Positions 1 to 10,539 of a stretch of DNA of 64,000 nucleotides are shown here, in pieces (the first letter of the stretch is position 1; each line of letters begins with the position of its first letter). This DNA comes from Diatrype stigma. Lineage: Eukaryota > Ascomycota > Sordariomycetes > Xylariales > Diatrypaceae. The DNA lies in NCBI GenBank assembly GCA_022225965.2, contig JAKJXP020000123.1:1-64000 (forward strand), given 5' to 3'. Both the position numbers and the translations under genes were made by a program. Below the pieces are notes generated by a model. It saw only the letters and a program-made list of their open reading frames with translations. It did no database searches and was not told the origin of the DNA.

Positions 1-28
1 CCCCCCCCCCCCCCCCCCCCCCCCCCCC
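1..28. repeat. Poly-C homopolymer at window edge
   Basis: The first 28 bases are all C. There is no telomeric hexamer pattern around them. This may be a real homopolymer or a sequencing/assembly artefact at a contig end; the sequence alone cannot decide. Confidence 0.8.
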
Positions 29-31
29 TTT

Positions 32-301
32 CTAGTAGTATGAGTGTTGGTGATGATATCGACGAGCGCACTCCATTCCCCACCAAGTCTGTCGTCTCTC
101 GAGGTCCTCGTGGAATCTCTCATCGAATCCAGCCTGGCCTCCACGATTGCAGTGCCAGTCATGAATACTGACCTTGATCAAGTATTCCAGGTCTACCTTG
201 GAAAACATGGAGATTTGGTTTCTGTCATGCTTTGCCGAGGAACATCCGCGACCTGCAGCGTCCTCGTTGGCCATCTGGGCCTCTTGTTGTTGTCTTGGCA
301 T
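32..301 (-). CDS. Hypothetical short ORF (89 codons)
   Basis: An ATG-initiated frame of 89 codons runs on the minus strand and ends just before the poly-C tract. The product is hydrophilic, rich in Gln, Arg and His, and has no motif I recognise. Parts of the frame contain GT and AG pairs that could be splice sites, so it may be a piece of a longer spliced gene or simply a chance frame. No family can be assigned and it may not be real. Confidence 0.18.
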   Translation of the reverse strand: MPRQQQEAQMANEDAAGRGCSSAKHDRNQISMFSKVDLEYLIKVSIHDWHCNRGGQAGFDERFHEDLERRQTWWGMECARRYHHQHSYY

Positions 302-573
302 GCTTGCTTCTTGCCTTCTGGGTTGCTTCGACTTTTCGAGACTGTCTGAAACACTTCAGGTAGGGCTGTTGATACCAAAGGTTAGTTGTCATGTATCTCA
401 GATGTGTGTATGATCGTCAGGGCGATGAGGCATACTGCGGTCAGGTCTGTCTTAGTAGTTGCTCGAACTGGCACTTCTAGGCTTCTACAGTTCTAGAAAA
501 TGCCAGCCAAAGGCATACAAACGAGATCGTCACTTTCTTTCGTAACTGACTCGTATGAGCGTGTCCGTGTCCG

Positions 574-633
<60 letters not shown>

Positions 634-1327
634 CTGATGTGTCTGTGTCTTTAATTGTGTGCATGCGTCTCCTTGGGTGCGTGGTGTAGTAGTAAAACGG
701 ACAAGAAAATGATAGGTGTTCAGCCTGCCATGGAGTCAGTCCAAAACGGCCTCCAAGAGTTCCTTTCGACGATGTGTGCTTGTACTAAGTACATCTATAC
801 GACGACGTGCAATGTTGATAACTCTGGAATATATTCTTCCAGTGGTGCCTTCACTTGGCCAATGCTAAAAAGCACCTTTATGGCTACTTCTTTAGCTTCA
901 CCTTGTTATGACCCCCTTGCGTACCCTTTGATATACGTTTATCTTTCTCCTTGTCCCAATCAGTTTTACACGGTAGATAGGCATTTTTGATTACAGAGTT
1001 TAGGACCGTCACCGAGATAATATAAAATTTAGGTCCATAACAGTTTGAGATATATCGAGATTCTGGCAGAATTCACTTGCAGTTACTATCTCTTACAAAG
1101 CCACTTAATCATGTATGGATTTGTATGCAATGAGGAGAGGGTGTAGTATTCTGGTACCTTCTGGTCTTCCTTTATTGGTCATTCTATACTTACAAACGAG
1201 TCTACTCGAAAGCTTTCTTCAGTGGCCTGTGTAGATTCCCACCAACGGTTCAGTTCGAACACCAAAATAAGGCCGAGGCCCTGGCCCTGTACAACAGACC
1301 GGCATATTACTCGAATTCCATGAACAA
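302..1327. other. Intergenic stretch with (TA)n(GT)n microsatellite
   Basis: No gene is supported between the short minus-strand frame and the acetyltransferase. The only clear structure is a compound microsatellite, about eight TA units (574-590) followed by about 21 GT units (591-632). Open frames here are short and lack coding character. Confidence 0.5.
574..632. repeat. Compound (TA)n(GT)n microsatellite
   Basis: An uninterrupted run of TA dinucleotides passes directly into an uninterrupted run of GT dinucleotides. It lies in intergenic DNA and would be expected to vary in length between isolates. Confidence 0.95.
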
Positions 1328-2195
1328 TCACTCAACCAATTGTACCTCAACCACCTCTACAACTCCCACATCCGAGGCCTTCACACTCGGCTTTCCATGT
1401 CTCTCCACGTAGTGCCCGGTTTTGGCTGGCCGCACTGAAGCCATCAACTCATAGGTACCAAACGACTTTGGGCGGGAAGGTATCTTGAGGGCTTTCACCT
1501 CCTGGAATCCAAAGTATCGCTTATAAAAAGGTAGGCCTTTAAGGGTGGCATCGAGGTAAACCTCCAACCCCAGAGAATCAGCCTGGCGGCAGCCCCAGTC
1601 GACGAGGGTATAACCAAGTCCATGCTTCTGATAGTCTTTATCAACACCTAGGAATTCCAACACTGTGTGGTCGTGGCTCAGTCAGCTCTGGGTCCCAGAA
1701 AACGAGCAACTCTCAAGACCGCAAATGGCTACACTGTCCCTCGAAGACTAGCGAAGAGAAAACAGCAGCGGCGAACTTACTCCAATGTGGACGTCGGCCC
1801 ATGACACTCGCCCTGTTCTTCGGCATACCACCCCATAGCGCCTCTGTCAACTCGGGGTCCCATTCCGCGGGATAGTCAGGCAAGGGGATGTCCTGCGAGC
1901 CGTCGGCCTGTGGCACATTCCAGCGGGCAAATGCCACGAGGTGGCCACCCCGCGATAGATCTTCGACAACAAATGTTCTCAGGACAGCCGGACCCGCCTC
2001 GATGCCGAGGGTCCATGCGGCATCCCACCACTGACGGGTGACAACATCGCAGGGTGTCACGATGTCCCAGAACTTGTGCGACGGATTGAAGGACGAGTAC
2101 CAGAGCCGTGTCAGGTCACCGACATCCGCTAGTGTGGCTTCTCGAACGGCAAAACCTGGCGGTGGGGTGTGCGGGATGTCGAGGACGGGACTCAT
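1328..2195 (-). CDS. GNAT-family N-acetyltransferase
   Basis: Predicted 249-residue protein from two exons, 1781-2195 and 1328-1662, separated by a 118-nt intron with donor GTAAGT and acceptor CACAG. The splice joins TGG-A to TG-TTG, so residue 139 is a split Met codon and the product reads RRPHW-MLEFLGVD across the junction. Exon 2 carries GNAT motif A: a beta-strand (LEFLGV) followed by QKHGLG at residues 150-155, the Q/RxxGxG/A loop that binds acetyl-CoA pyrophosphate, and then FYKRYFGF typical of motif B. Residues 15-75 resemble the N-terminal part of fungal small-molecule acetyltransferases (REATLADVGDLTRLWY). The ATG at 2195 is chosen because the frame above it is low-complexity and enters an A/G homopolymer tract. 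It diverges from the PLP-decarboxylase gene about 900 bp away, so an amine substrate is possible, but the substrate is inference. Confidence 0.85.
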
Positions 2196-3101
2196 ACTTG
2201 TGATATCGAAAGTGATGGTTGTGGATGTCTTGGAAAAAAAAAGGGGGGGGGGGGCTGAGTTGACTTTGAGGTTTGTCCGTTGGCAATAGTGAGTAACCTT
2301 CACCATGGAGCCTCTCTGGATGAATCACAAGTATTTAAAGAAAATTTGGGGGTCTGAAGCTTTTCCATGTCGGCTCGATTGCCGTCCACATTCTGAACGA
2401 TCCTTACACAGCTTCAAACCGTTGGGCGCTTTGTGGGACACTAACATTGCCTTATGTCTTACCTCCCCCCCTTATGAGTCTATCCTCATCACGGGACGCT
2501 CGGATGGGGGGCTTAGGGACTCTAGAGCACCCACTTCACCGAAGATCAAGATCAGGAAGGTGTGCTCTGACAAGGTTCATTATCCAATAGGGTCGTTGGT
2601 TGGGGATTTCGTATAGGAGCGCCGCCGAACCAACCACGCTACCTCCACCACCCCCGGAGACAAGGCTGCTGATGAACCGCGGCAACCGCGGTGTGTCAAG
2701 GTCTGTTGAGGGATTTCCGCCATGGTGAGCTTTCTAATGTAAGGGGCGCTATACTCCACCGATATTACATCTGTGTTAGGGAGCCAACATTCAGATCGGG
2801 TGATCACATTGGTTTCATCCCACGGAGGTCAAGGATGCTTACTGGCTGCTTTGACTTACATCCTAGCATACGCTATACTGAATGACACGCGAGGACCGAA
2901 ATCAAAGGGAGGGAGCCGCTGTTTCGAAACGGGGTAGTTTGGGTAGGATGATTGGGACTTCTGATCGTGGCTCGGAGTCTAGGCAGATCGAGACCTTGGC
3001 TTAAAGTGTGGCGTGGAGTCATAATAAGAGACTCGAATCCCGCGACTGTCAACGAGCCGAAAAGTCCTCGCTTGATCATCTAACGGTTGTTATTAACGAG
3101 A
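2196..3101. other. Divergent intergenic region between GNAT and PLP-decarboxylase genes
   Basis: About 0.9 kb lies between two divergently transcribed starts and must hold both promoters. It contains an A9/G10 purine tract (about 2234-2255; a pyrimidine tract in the acetyltransferase leader) and a TATTTAAA box at 2332-2339. No other gene is supported. Confidence 0.5.
2332..2339 (-). promoter_or_regulatory. Possible TATA-like box for the GNAT gene
   Basis: TTTAAATA on the minus strand, about 137 nt upstream of the chosen ATG at 2195. Position is compatible with a fungal core promoter with a moderate leader, but AT-rich octamers occur by chance. Confidence 0.22.
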
Positions 3102-6100
3102 ATGATGCTATTACATGATTCAACAGTACTCGTTGAGGACCTCGAGAAGGAAGTGTTCATCTCGGAGCTAGACGATGTTCCAGGCTTACCCCTATCTTTG
3201 GATGGTTAGTCATCAGGGGCTCCCCTTGAACATTTTCACAACTAACTTTCATGCGTAGGATATAGCCTAGAGGGGCTAAAGAGTTCATTTTCGACGACTG
3301 AAACGGAGCTATCAATTCCAAAGTCCGAATCACACGACTCGGGAGACTCCGTAGAGCCGCCCACACAGTTCGAGACCATCCAACAGACCTTCCAGAATGC
3401 ACAGTCCCAGTGGATCGACGACCCAATCATCAGCCAATGGCGAGACCCGAACCATCGGATTCATCAAGTTCTTTCCAAGGTGAACGCCTTACACCATACT
3501 TGGAGTTCCATACCAAACAGCCCCTTTAGTCCTGCAGCAAGTATGCCCAATCGCCAAATCGGTCGCATACTTGCAGAGGTTGGTTTGCCATGGCATAACA
3601 ACCAAATAAATATGCCCGACGAGGTCGATACTAGCTGGCCTTTCCACTTCAAGTCGTTTGAACGGGAGGTCATCCAAGCTAAGGGCACCCGTGTTGGTGA
3701 CCCTGCTGCGTCGGGGTACGTGTGTAACTACAGCGAGGCTAACCTGTACTGCATCCGAGCTCTGCAGCAAGAGCTTCGAGAGAAGTGTCCAACGCGCAAA
3801 CCACTAGTGGTGTTTGACCGCTTCAACGCTGAGCTTCTGCAGTCTGCGAAGGTCTTCTTTGGACTAGAGTTGTACCATGTGGATCTGTCTCAGGGTAAGG
3901 AGAAGGTCCTTCGTGATGTTATGGTGGCCACGTGTGACGGCATCCGCCCGATCATATTTGCGGCAACCCTAGGAAATGCCAGTGGAGAGTCGGATGATCT
4001 GGGCACAATTCGCGAGATTTCTGGAGTCCTCCATCTCCTTCTACACGTAGATGCCTCGCGGAATTTCGATTACGTGACGACCATGCCCGAGGACCGCAGA
4101 CGGCAGCTCGGGTGCGCAAGGCTTGCCTTAGGTATGAAGCCTTTGGACCGGCCAATTCAGACATACGACGGATCTATCATTGCCAGCACCATCGTCGCCG
4201 GTGGCCTTAATCTGGACGCATCTGCCCCTGCTGTTGCTTTGAAACCAGCCTCCTTGGGGGGAAAGCACGCAAGGGTGGCATATACCCGAGCATCGGATTC
4301 GACGCTCGCCGGTTCCCGAGATGCCGTTTCGGTCTTATGGCTGGCTCTGCAAGAGTTTCGGTTCGGCGAGTCCGGCTACCGAGCTGTGTACCAACGCTGC
4401 GCCGAACTGCGTGCTGAGCTGATCCGTGTACTCCGATTAGCGGGCGTGACAGCAATTGCACCGACTACAACCCTCGATGTTGTCATCAAGACGAGCTCTG
4501 TAGACCAAAACGAGCGTCTTATCGGACTGGTTGGTTCTCTGACCGAGAGAGGCGAAGTGATCCTTACGATCCAGCCCGGGGTAACACCGGAGGATGTAAA
4601 CTCGGTGATCGCCATCATGTCGTCGTCGACTGATCACCCACACGGTATTGTCAGCAACATCCGCTCCAATGATAATAGCATCTCCAACTTCCCACTCTCC
4701 GAGGGCATAATTGATGATCTACGCGCCACGGTAGAGTCGTGGAAGACAGCAACCCGATCCGCCGCCGGGTACCCTTTCCACATGGGCTCCCTCTCCGCCC
4801 TTGGCCCCATCATAGGCCGCTTCCTAGACACCCCCATCCCGCAAGACTGGGTGCAGGAGCGATCAGCCGAGATCCTGAGAGCGCGCATCGAAGCGTTCGG
4901 CTGCTGCAAAGACCAGTCTGTCTTCCAGGGCGCCTTCACAAACGGCAGCACGATGGGCAACCGGGTCGGGATCCACGTCGCGCTCGCACATTTTCCCGGC
5001 GCCTTCGTGTATTTCTCGTCCGAGTCCCACTACAGCGTCGCCAAAACGCTGCGCGACTGCGACGAGCTGACCAATCGCTGGGGGGACCACCAAGCGACGA
5101 CGACGACGATGACGAACGGTCGCAGTCGCGAGCGGCGGCGGACGTCCCCCCGCTATGCCCAGATCCCCTGCTATGCCGATGGCAGCATGTCGGTCGAGGC
5201 GCTCGTGCGACAGGCGGCCGCGGACAAGCAGCGGTGGTGCATGGAGCGGGGCGGGGAGGGCGGGGAGGAGTTCCGCGTGGTGCTCTTCGCCAACATGGGG
5301 ACGACGTTCGTCGGGGCGCGCGACGACATCGTGCGGATCCGCGATGCGCTGCGGACCGAGGCCGGTATCAAGATCTCGTACATCCATGTTGATGGCGCTT
5401 TGGACTTTGGTTTCGACAGCTGCGGTATCACGTTGGGCCCGCCCCCGGGCTTTTCGGGGGAAGGAAAAGGGACCCCTACCAGCAATGCTATGGCTGTGCA
5501 AGGCATCACGCTCAGCCACCATAAAGCGATGGGCGGCACAGTGTCCGGAGAGGTGCTCTGCTACAGCCCGGGAGGCGAGCTCGCCTCGCTAGTCTCGCCC
5601 GTCGAGCCCCGCATCGTCTTCGAGACGTGGCTGTACGGCCAAGTCTACACGCCGGCCGACGCAGCCGCTATGCTCGCGTACTGCCGCGCCAACGCCGCGC
5701 GTCTCATCAGGGGTCTAGAGGCGCTCGGAGTCGCCACCAAGACAAAGGCGAAGACACCACAGCAGAACGAAAATAACCGCGAGGGTGAAGGCGAAAGCAA
5801 GGGCGAGGGCGAGGGAGAGATCCAACAGGAGCAGCAGCAGATGATCGTCGTGCTAGAGCGACCACCAGCCTGGATCATCGAGGAGTTCTCGCTCCGTCCC
5901 GAAGGCGATTGGGTCCACTTCATCCCGATGCCGCACGTGTCGGCCGAGACGGTCGATTTCTTCGTGGAGCGGATCGCAGCCGTGGATCGGCAGTGCGGCG
6001 TCGCGTTCGGCTATGTCGCGCCGCTTCTGAGCGCCGCATTCGCGCCGGCGCGACCAGAGCCGGTGACGCTGAATCGTGTCCACTGCTGCAGCCGGGGAAT

Positions 6101-6533
6101 CCAGGCAGAGGAAATTGTGAGACGGGCGGCGGCGGCGGCAGCACCCCTGAGGTTGAGGAGTTCGGGAGCAGGGACGGCAGCGGTCTTGTTGGGGGAAAAG
6201 GGGGAGCACCTCTTGGCGAGATCGAGCTCAGGTTCGGATGATGGCATCGGTGGTATCGTCAAAGTGTGCCTTCGAGGTTCCGTGTCCATTGCGGTGACTT
6301 CTGGAAGTAATAATGACAATGATGGTGACAACGGACACTTGCAAGCGGTCTTCCTGGCAGAGTCGATGCGGGACATGTCGATTCGTGTGGGGCCGATCAT
6401 GTTGGCGTCTTGTCATGTGAGAAGTGCCCAAAGCACCGTGGATATAGCCAAACAGCTTTGGGGGTTTATGGCTCGGCACATGCATGCGAGGCTGCAGTTG
6501 GATGAGCTGAGTTACTCGGTATATCTGTTCTGA
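3102..6533 (+). CDS. Tandem-fold PLP-dependent (group II) decarboxylase-like protein
   Basis: Predicted 1125-residue protein from two exons, 3102-3204 and 3259-6533; the 54-nt intron has donor GTTAGT, branch AACTAAC and acceptor GTAG. The continuous frame has no ATG at its 5' end, and the spliced upstream exon supplies one (MMLLHD...). The second fold (about residues 510-880) is a canonical group II PLP decarboxylase, closest by eye to histidine decarboxylases: TNGSTMGN near 594, SHYSVAK with the cofactor-stacking His at 625, HVDGAL with Asp746 for the pyridine nitrogen, and SHHK with the Schiff-base Lys at 790. The first fold (about 120-500) keeps LHVDAS with Asp299, but where SxHK should follow (about 341-350) the sequence is IIASTIVAGG, with no Lys. 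A low-complexity Glu/Gly/Gln linker (about 867-893) precedes a C-terminal region. Probably cytosolic. The amino-acid substrate is unknown; activity of domain 2 and regulatory use of domain 1 are inference. Confidence 0.85.
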
Positions 6534-7122
6534 GGTGAGCTTTGATATATGTCCCCGCCCTGAAGATTCAGGGGAACATTGATAGTATATAGTTACATTG
6601 ATATGTGTTACCCCAACCTGGTTGTCCACTACATAACTAGATACTACGCATTGCTGTTAGGAATCCCCCCCCTGGGATATTCATCTGTTATTGACAACGC
6701 AGTAGGTACGGCTAAGCTACCTATAATCTTGTTCCGCCTTCCATAATCTACATCCCCAGGGGGCTGGCGGCTGCCATGTATTCGGAGAAGGACTTTTGGT
6801 GATCTACAGCTGGGGATATTGTTTGTTCAGAGTGGCATGTCACGTTGGTTGCTGTTTATATGCCCCTAAATTCTATACCTATGACCATACCCGACCTCTA
6901 TATACTTACTCACCTAACTACCCAGCCCCTGTAGTTATAGCAAGCCCGCGGATTTGTCCCGGTACCTATAACCTCGAGTGACCTACCTGCCTACCTGCTG
7001 ACTCCATTTCCTCCATTTCTATCTCCATCGTCCTCCAACCCAGTCTCAGGAGCCTCACTTCATACCTAGGTACATAGCCGTCATCTATCCACATCTACAT
7101 CTACATCCACCTACGATCAAAA
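6534..7122. other. Convergent intergenic region
   Basis: About 590 bp between the 3' ends of the PLP-decarboxylase (+) and the TPR gene (-). It holds short CT-rich and ACATCT repeats near 7085-7110 and no supported gene; it presumably contains both 3' UTRs. Confidence 0.5.
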
Positions 7123-10100
7123 TCAAGCCTTCAACCCCTCCAACAACCCCTCCAGCACGCCCCATCCCTCCGACCCCTCCCACGTCTCCCGGCCTTTACT
7201 CATGACGCTCCGGACCGCCATGCGCGCCTTGCCGCGCCACCTCGGAGTAGCGGACTGGCCAGCCTCGAGCCTATCGCCGTAATTCTCGTACGCGGCGACC
7301 AGCTCGCTCGTGCGCTGCACGACGGCGTCCCAGGCATCCACAGCACCGGCGTCTTGGATCCAGTCCGTGCCGTTGTTCGGCGTGGTAGTGGTGGTGGTGG
7401 TGGTGAGTGTCGACGACGAACCGCCCCCACCACCACCACCACCACCACCTCCCGTCACGCCGGCCCCAGCTCCGCCCACCGCGGCGCGCCACCCTTTCTC
7501 GGCAGCGTCCAGGGCGCCAGCCCAGTCGCGGCGCCAGGCGCGCAGGCGCGAGACGAGAGACCAGGGCTCGGAGCGGGCGGTGAGCAGGGCGACGACGTCG
7601 TCCTCGAAGAGGTCGACGACGCGTCTCTCGAGCGTGGCGCGCGGGGGGTCGTATATGCCTCCACCTCCACCTCCACTTCCTTCTCCGCCAGCCGGCTTCC
7701 CCGTGACCTCGCGCACCAGCAGCGTCAGGATGTCGAGGTCGAGGGCGTCCTCGGTGGCGCGGATGCGCAGGACGTGGCGCGTGGCCAGGACGACGTCGTC
7801 GAGCGCCGGGGCGGGCCGCAGGCTGGCCGCCAGCGTCACCACGTTGTCCCAGATGCGCCAGTTGGAGTGCGCGATGGCGGCGCCGCGCTTGAAGGCCTCG
7901 AGCGCGTCCTGGAGGAGACCCTGTGGCCGTTTGCCGAGACGGGCGGCGCGCGCCGTGCTGGGCATCGTCTCTTCGTCGACGGCGATCTTGAGCCGCGTCG
8001 TCGAGGAGTCTTCGTCTTCCTCGACGTCTTCTTCGCCGTTCGGCACCCCCCCTTCCGCCTTTTTATCCTTGGTCTCAGCCACCACCTCACGATACCAGCT
8101 CAAAAGCGCACTGCCCAGGTTACTCCAAGTCCTAGCGTCCTCTCCACCAACACTGCCGCTTTCCACACCAGCCTCAACACTACTGCTCGTCGTCGCAATG
8201 GACCGCTGAAACGCCTCGGCAGCGTCCGGGAAGCGGCCGAGCCTCAGCTCGATGTCGCCCAGACGGCCCCACATCTCGGGACTGAGCCGGTTGGCGGCCA
8301 CGGCGGCGGCGTACGCGGCGCGGGCTTTCTCCCAGGCCTTGTTCCGCAGGTGCAGCTCGCCCAGGGACCGCTGCGCTCTGGCGTAACGCGCGCCCGAGAT
8401 CTCCCATGCGCGCTCGTAGTAGTGCGCTCCTGCTGTTGCGTCGGTGTTGCTTTCGAGGTCGCCCAGGATGCAGAAGAGGCGCGGCGCGTTCGGGGGCGCG
8501 GGGTGCCGCTCTGGGCCCTGGAAGTCGGACGCTTTGAGGGAGGAGAGGTCGATGTCCGCGTTGTCGAGATCATCGCCATCGTCATCGTCATTGTCATCGT
8601 TCGTCTGATCGCCGTTGGCACTAGCAATATTGCTACCACGACCCGTGCGATGGTAGAGACGCCATCGCACGATAGCGCGGGCCTTCTCCTCGCCCCCGCT
8701 CCCGCGGCCGAGGCCGTCTTGGTCGTCGTCCGCCGAGTTGGCGTTGCTTGCTAAGCAGAGAGCGACTTCAGCCCAGAGACGCAGCCGCTTGAAGATTTCG
8801 GTGGCCGATACGAGCGAGCCGACCGATGCCCACGCAAACGCCAGTTCTGATTCCAGGTGCCATCGTGGGGGTGAGGCCAGAGCGTGGACGTATCTAAGCC
8901 GCTCTTGTGCCGAGGCCGACTCGTTAGGTTTAGGGGCCGGGAAAAATGTAGTCGGCTTGCTGGCTTTCATGACTGGGACGGTGGTGTGGCCGTTGGTTGC
9001 TGTGATCTCGATCGAAGGAACGTCTGCAGAGTTGCCGTTTGCGTTCAGCTTGGGATCAGCAGCGGCAGCAGCAGAAGCATCCTTGCTCGTGGGCATAGGT
9101 GTCTGCGTATCGACAATGACTTGATCCACTACCGCTTGCAATTGCAATACCGCGCGCTCCAAAGTTCTGCTCCTGTGAAGCTCGATACGCGATCGAACTA
9201 ACAGGGCCTGCGTATAGACCTGCCAGTTTTGCGACTTATCGTTGATCACTCGTACCGCGAAGGGCAGGATCTCTTCTGACGTGAGGGAATCAGAAGGCGA
9301 AAACGTATCTTTGAGTGTGGCTTCTGTCAGGAGGATGATCTGGTCTTCCAGCTTCAGCTTCGGTTGATTATCAGGGCTGAGGTTCCGTAGTTGCTCTGGA
9401 AGGGTAGAAGACGTTTCGGCTTCCGCGTCTTCTTTGAAGTTGATATTCTCCAGTAGCGTATCATCGTTCAAAGGAAGCGCAGCGGGTGCTGGTTCAGAGG
9501 AATCTTGGCCAGCGACATCTGGTTCGGTCACCTGTAGGCTTTTTGCAAGGACTACCAGCTGGCTGACATCTTTCTCCTGAAACTTCGTGCGCTTACCAAG
9601 AGCACCTGAGAGAGCATAAAGAAAGCCACTGCTTTCCGTCGCTGAACGGAGTGCTTCATTGGCCAATTTGTCATTCCCCAACATCAAATATGCATTTGCC
9701 TTTTCGAGATAGAACTGTATCCGAATCTGGTGTGACCTAGCAATATTCTCAGAACCTGCCGCAGATTCAGATGAGGCGATAATAGCAGTTTCTGCATCAC
9801 TGATGCTCTTCTCGATGATAACCTGAAGCGACGCGACATCTGTCCAACGACCACTCTTTGTGAATAGGGAGCCTGATCCAAGCGCTGGTTGTGTTAGTAG
9901 CTTATAGTGCCAGAGATGAATCCTGAGTCTCGTCCAGGACAGGCCCGAAGCCAGCGTATCATCCGAGTCTGCCTCCCAGGCTTCCGGTGGATCTGTAGGC
10001 AAGACACCCCCAGATGTGAAGATGAAGCGAGCAAGGCCGAATAATTCAATATGGGGTATATAAGGATAAACAGAGACGCCATCTGTATCTAGAGATCTCA

Positions 10101-10539
10101 GACAGACGCTTCTGAAACACTCTATCGGGCTTTTCCTCTTTAAGCTTCCGTTCGTCCTTATCCCTCGCGAGGAGATATACTCCTCATAGGCAGAGGAAAA
10201 GGAGGCATCGCTCGTGTCTGTACCCTCGAGTACTGGACCCGTGACATTTCCCTGTAAGAATGCAGCAAGCGAAGCAAGACCGAGCCGGATCGCCTGGGTC
10301 CTGAACCCCCTATTTGCTGTAACCAGAGATTTCCTGCCCGAGCTCCTGTCTTTGTCCGGGTCTGATTCCGGTTGGCTCTGCGCAACTACATCTCTCACAT
10401 ACTCGGCAACAATAGCTTCCGTCTGATCCTCCTTGAATACATCCAGAAACGGTGTGTCACCGAGTGATGTCTCGATTGCGTGAATCTCGGCTAGCCACTG
10501 GGTGGGTGCCCGTGTTGATTGTGCGTCCTGACTGGCCAT
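7123..10539 (-). CDS. emw1: Emw1/TTC27-like TPR protein
   Basis: Single-exon gene for 1138 residues. The frame runs further upstream without an ATG (a GTG at 10698 is not credible in a fungus), so the first in-frame ATG at 10539 (MASQDAQ) is the start. The N-terminal half is helical with conserved-looking segments of the Emw1/TTC27 type (LRIHLWHYKLLTQPALG; ALLVRSRIELHRSRTLERA; HLESELAFAWASVGSL). The clearest tetratricopeptide repeats lie at about residues 700-790 (GAHYYERAWEIS; AWEKARAAYAAAVA; LGRFPDAAEAFQRSI), with a further TPR-like pair at about 890-920 (ALEAFKRGAAIAHSNWRIWDNV). Yeast Emw1 is essential for cell-wall maintenance and human TTC27 is its relative. A poly-Gly then poly-Thr tract at about residues 1030-1052 and acidic Asp-rich runs look like expanded trinucleotides and exceed what the fold needs. 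The symbol rests on remembered family resemblance. Confidence 0.8.
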   Translation of the reverse strand: MASQDAQSTRAPTQWLAEIHAIETSLGDTPFLDVFKEDQTEAIVAEYVRDVVAQSQPESDPDKDRSSGRKSLVTANRGFRTQAIRLGLASLAAFLQGNVTGPVLEGTDTSDASFSSAYEEYISSRGIRTNGSLKRKSPIECFRSVCLRSLDTDGVSVYPYIPHIELFGLARFIFTSGGVLPTDPPEAWEADSDDTLASGLSWTRLRIHLWHYKLLTQPALGSGSLFTKSGRWTDVASLQVIIEKSISDAETAIIASSESAAGSENIARSHQIRIQFYLEKANAYLMLGNDKLANEALRSATESSGFLYALSGALGKRTKFQEKDVSQLVVLAKSLQVTEPDVAGQDSSEPAPAALPLNDDTLLENINFKEDAEAETSSTLPEQLRNLSPDNQPKLKLEDQIILLTEATLKDTFSPSDSLTSEEILPFAVRVINDKSQNWQVYTQALLVRSRIELHRSRTLERAVLQLQAVVDQVIVDTQTPMPTSKDASAAAAADPKLNANGNSADVPSIEITATNGHTTVPVMKASKPTTFFPAPKPNESASAQERLRYVHALASPPRWHLESELAFAWASVGSLVSATEIFKRLRLWAEVALCLASNANSADDDQDGLGRGSGGEEKARAIVRWRLYHRTGRGSNIASANGDQTNDDNDDDDGDDLDNADIDLSSLKASDFQGPERHPAPPNAPRLFCILGDLESNTDATAGAHYYERAWEISGARYARAQRSLGELHLRNKAWEKARAAYAAAVAANRLSPEMWGRLGDIELRLGRFPDAAEAFQRSIATTSSSVEAGVESGSVGGEDARTWSNLGSALLSWYREVVAETKDKKAEGGVPNGEEDVEEDEDSSTTRLKIAVDEETMPSTARAARLGKRPQGLLQDALEAFKRGAAIAHSNWRIWDNVVTLAASLRPAPALDDVVLATRHVLRIRATEDALDLDILTLLVREVTGKPAGGEGSGGGGGGIYDPPRATLERRVVDLFEDDVVALLTARSEPWSLVSRLRAWRRDWAGALDAAEKGWRAAVGGAGAGVTGGGGGGGGGGGSSSTLTTTTTTTTPNNGTDWIQDAGAVDAWDAVVQRTSELVAAYENYGDRLEAGQSATPRWRGKARMAVRSVMSKGRETWEGSEGWGVLEGLLEGLKA
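7385..7455. repeat. Trinucleotide (GTG/CAC) repeats inside the TPR gene
   Basis: Runs of GTGGTG and CCACCA on the plus strand encode poly-Thr and poly-Gly in the TPR protein on the minus strand. The tract is in frame and so is tolerated as a variable-length linker near the C terminus. Confidence 0.85.

Noticed and set aside
7310..8754. Long plus-strand open frames opposite the TPR gene
   Set aside because: GC-rich antisense shadows of the Emw1-like coding region with Arg/Ser/Pro or Gly/Val/Asp-rich nonsense composition.
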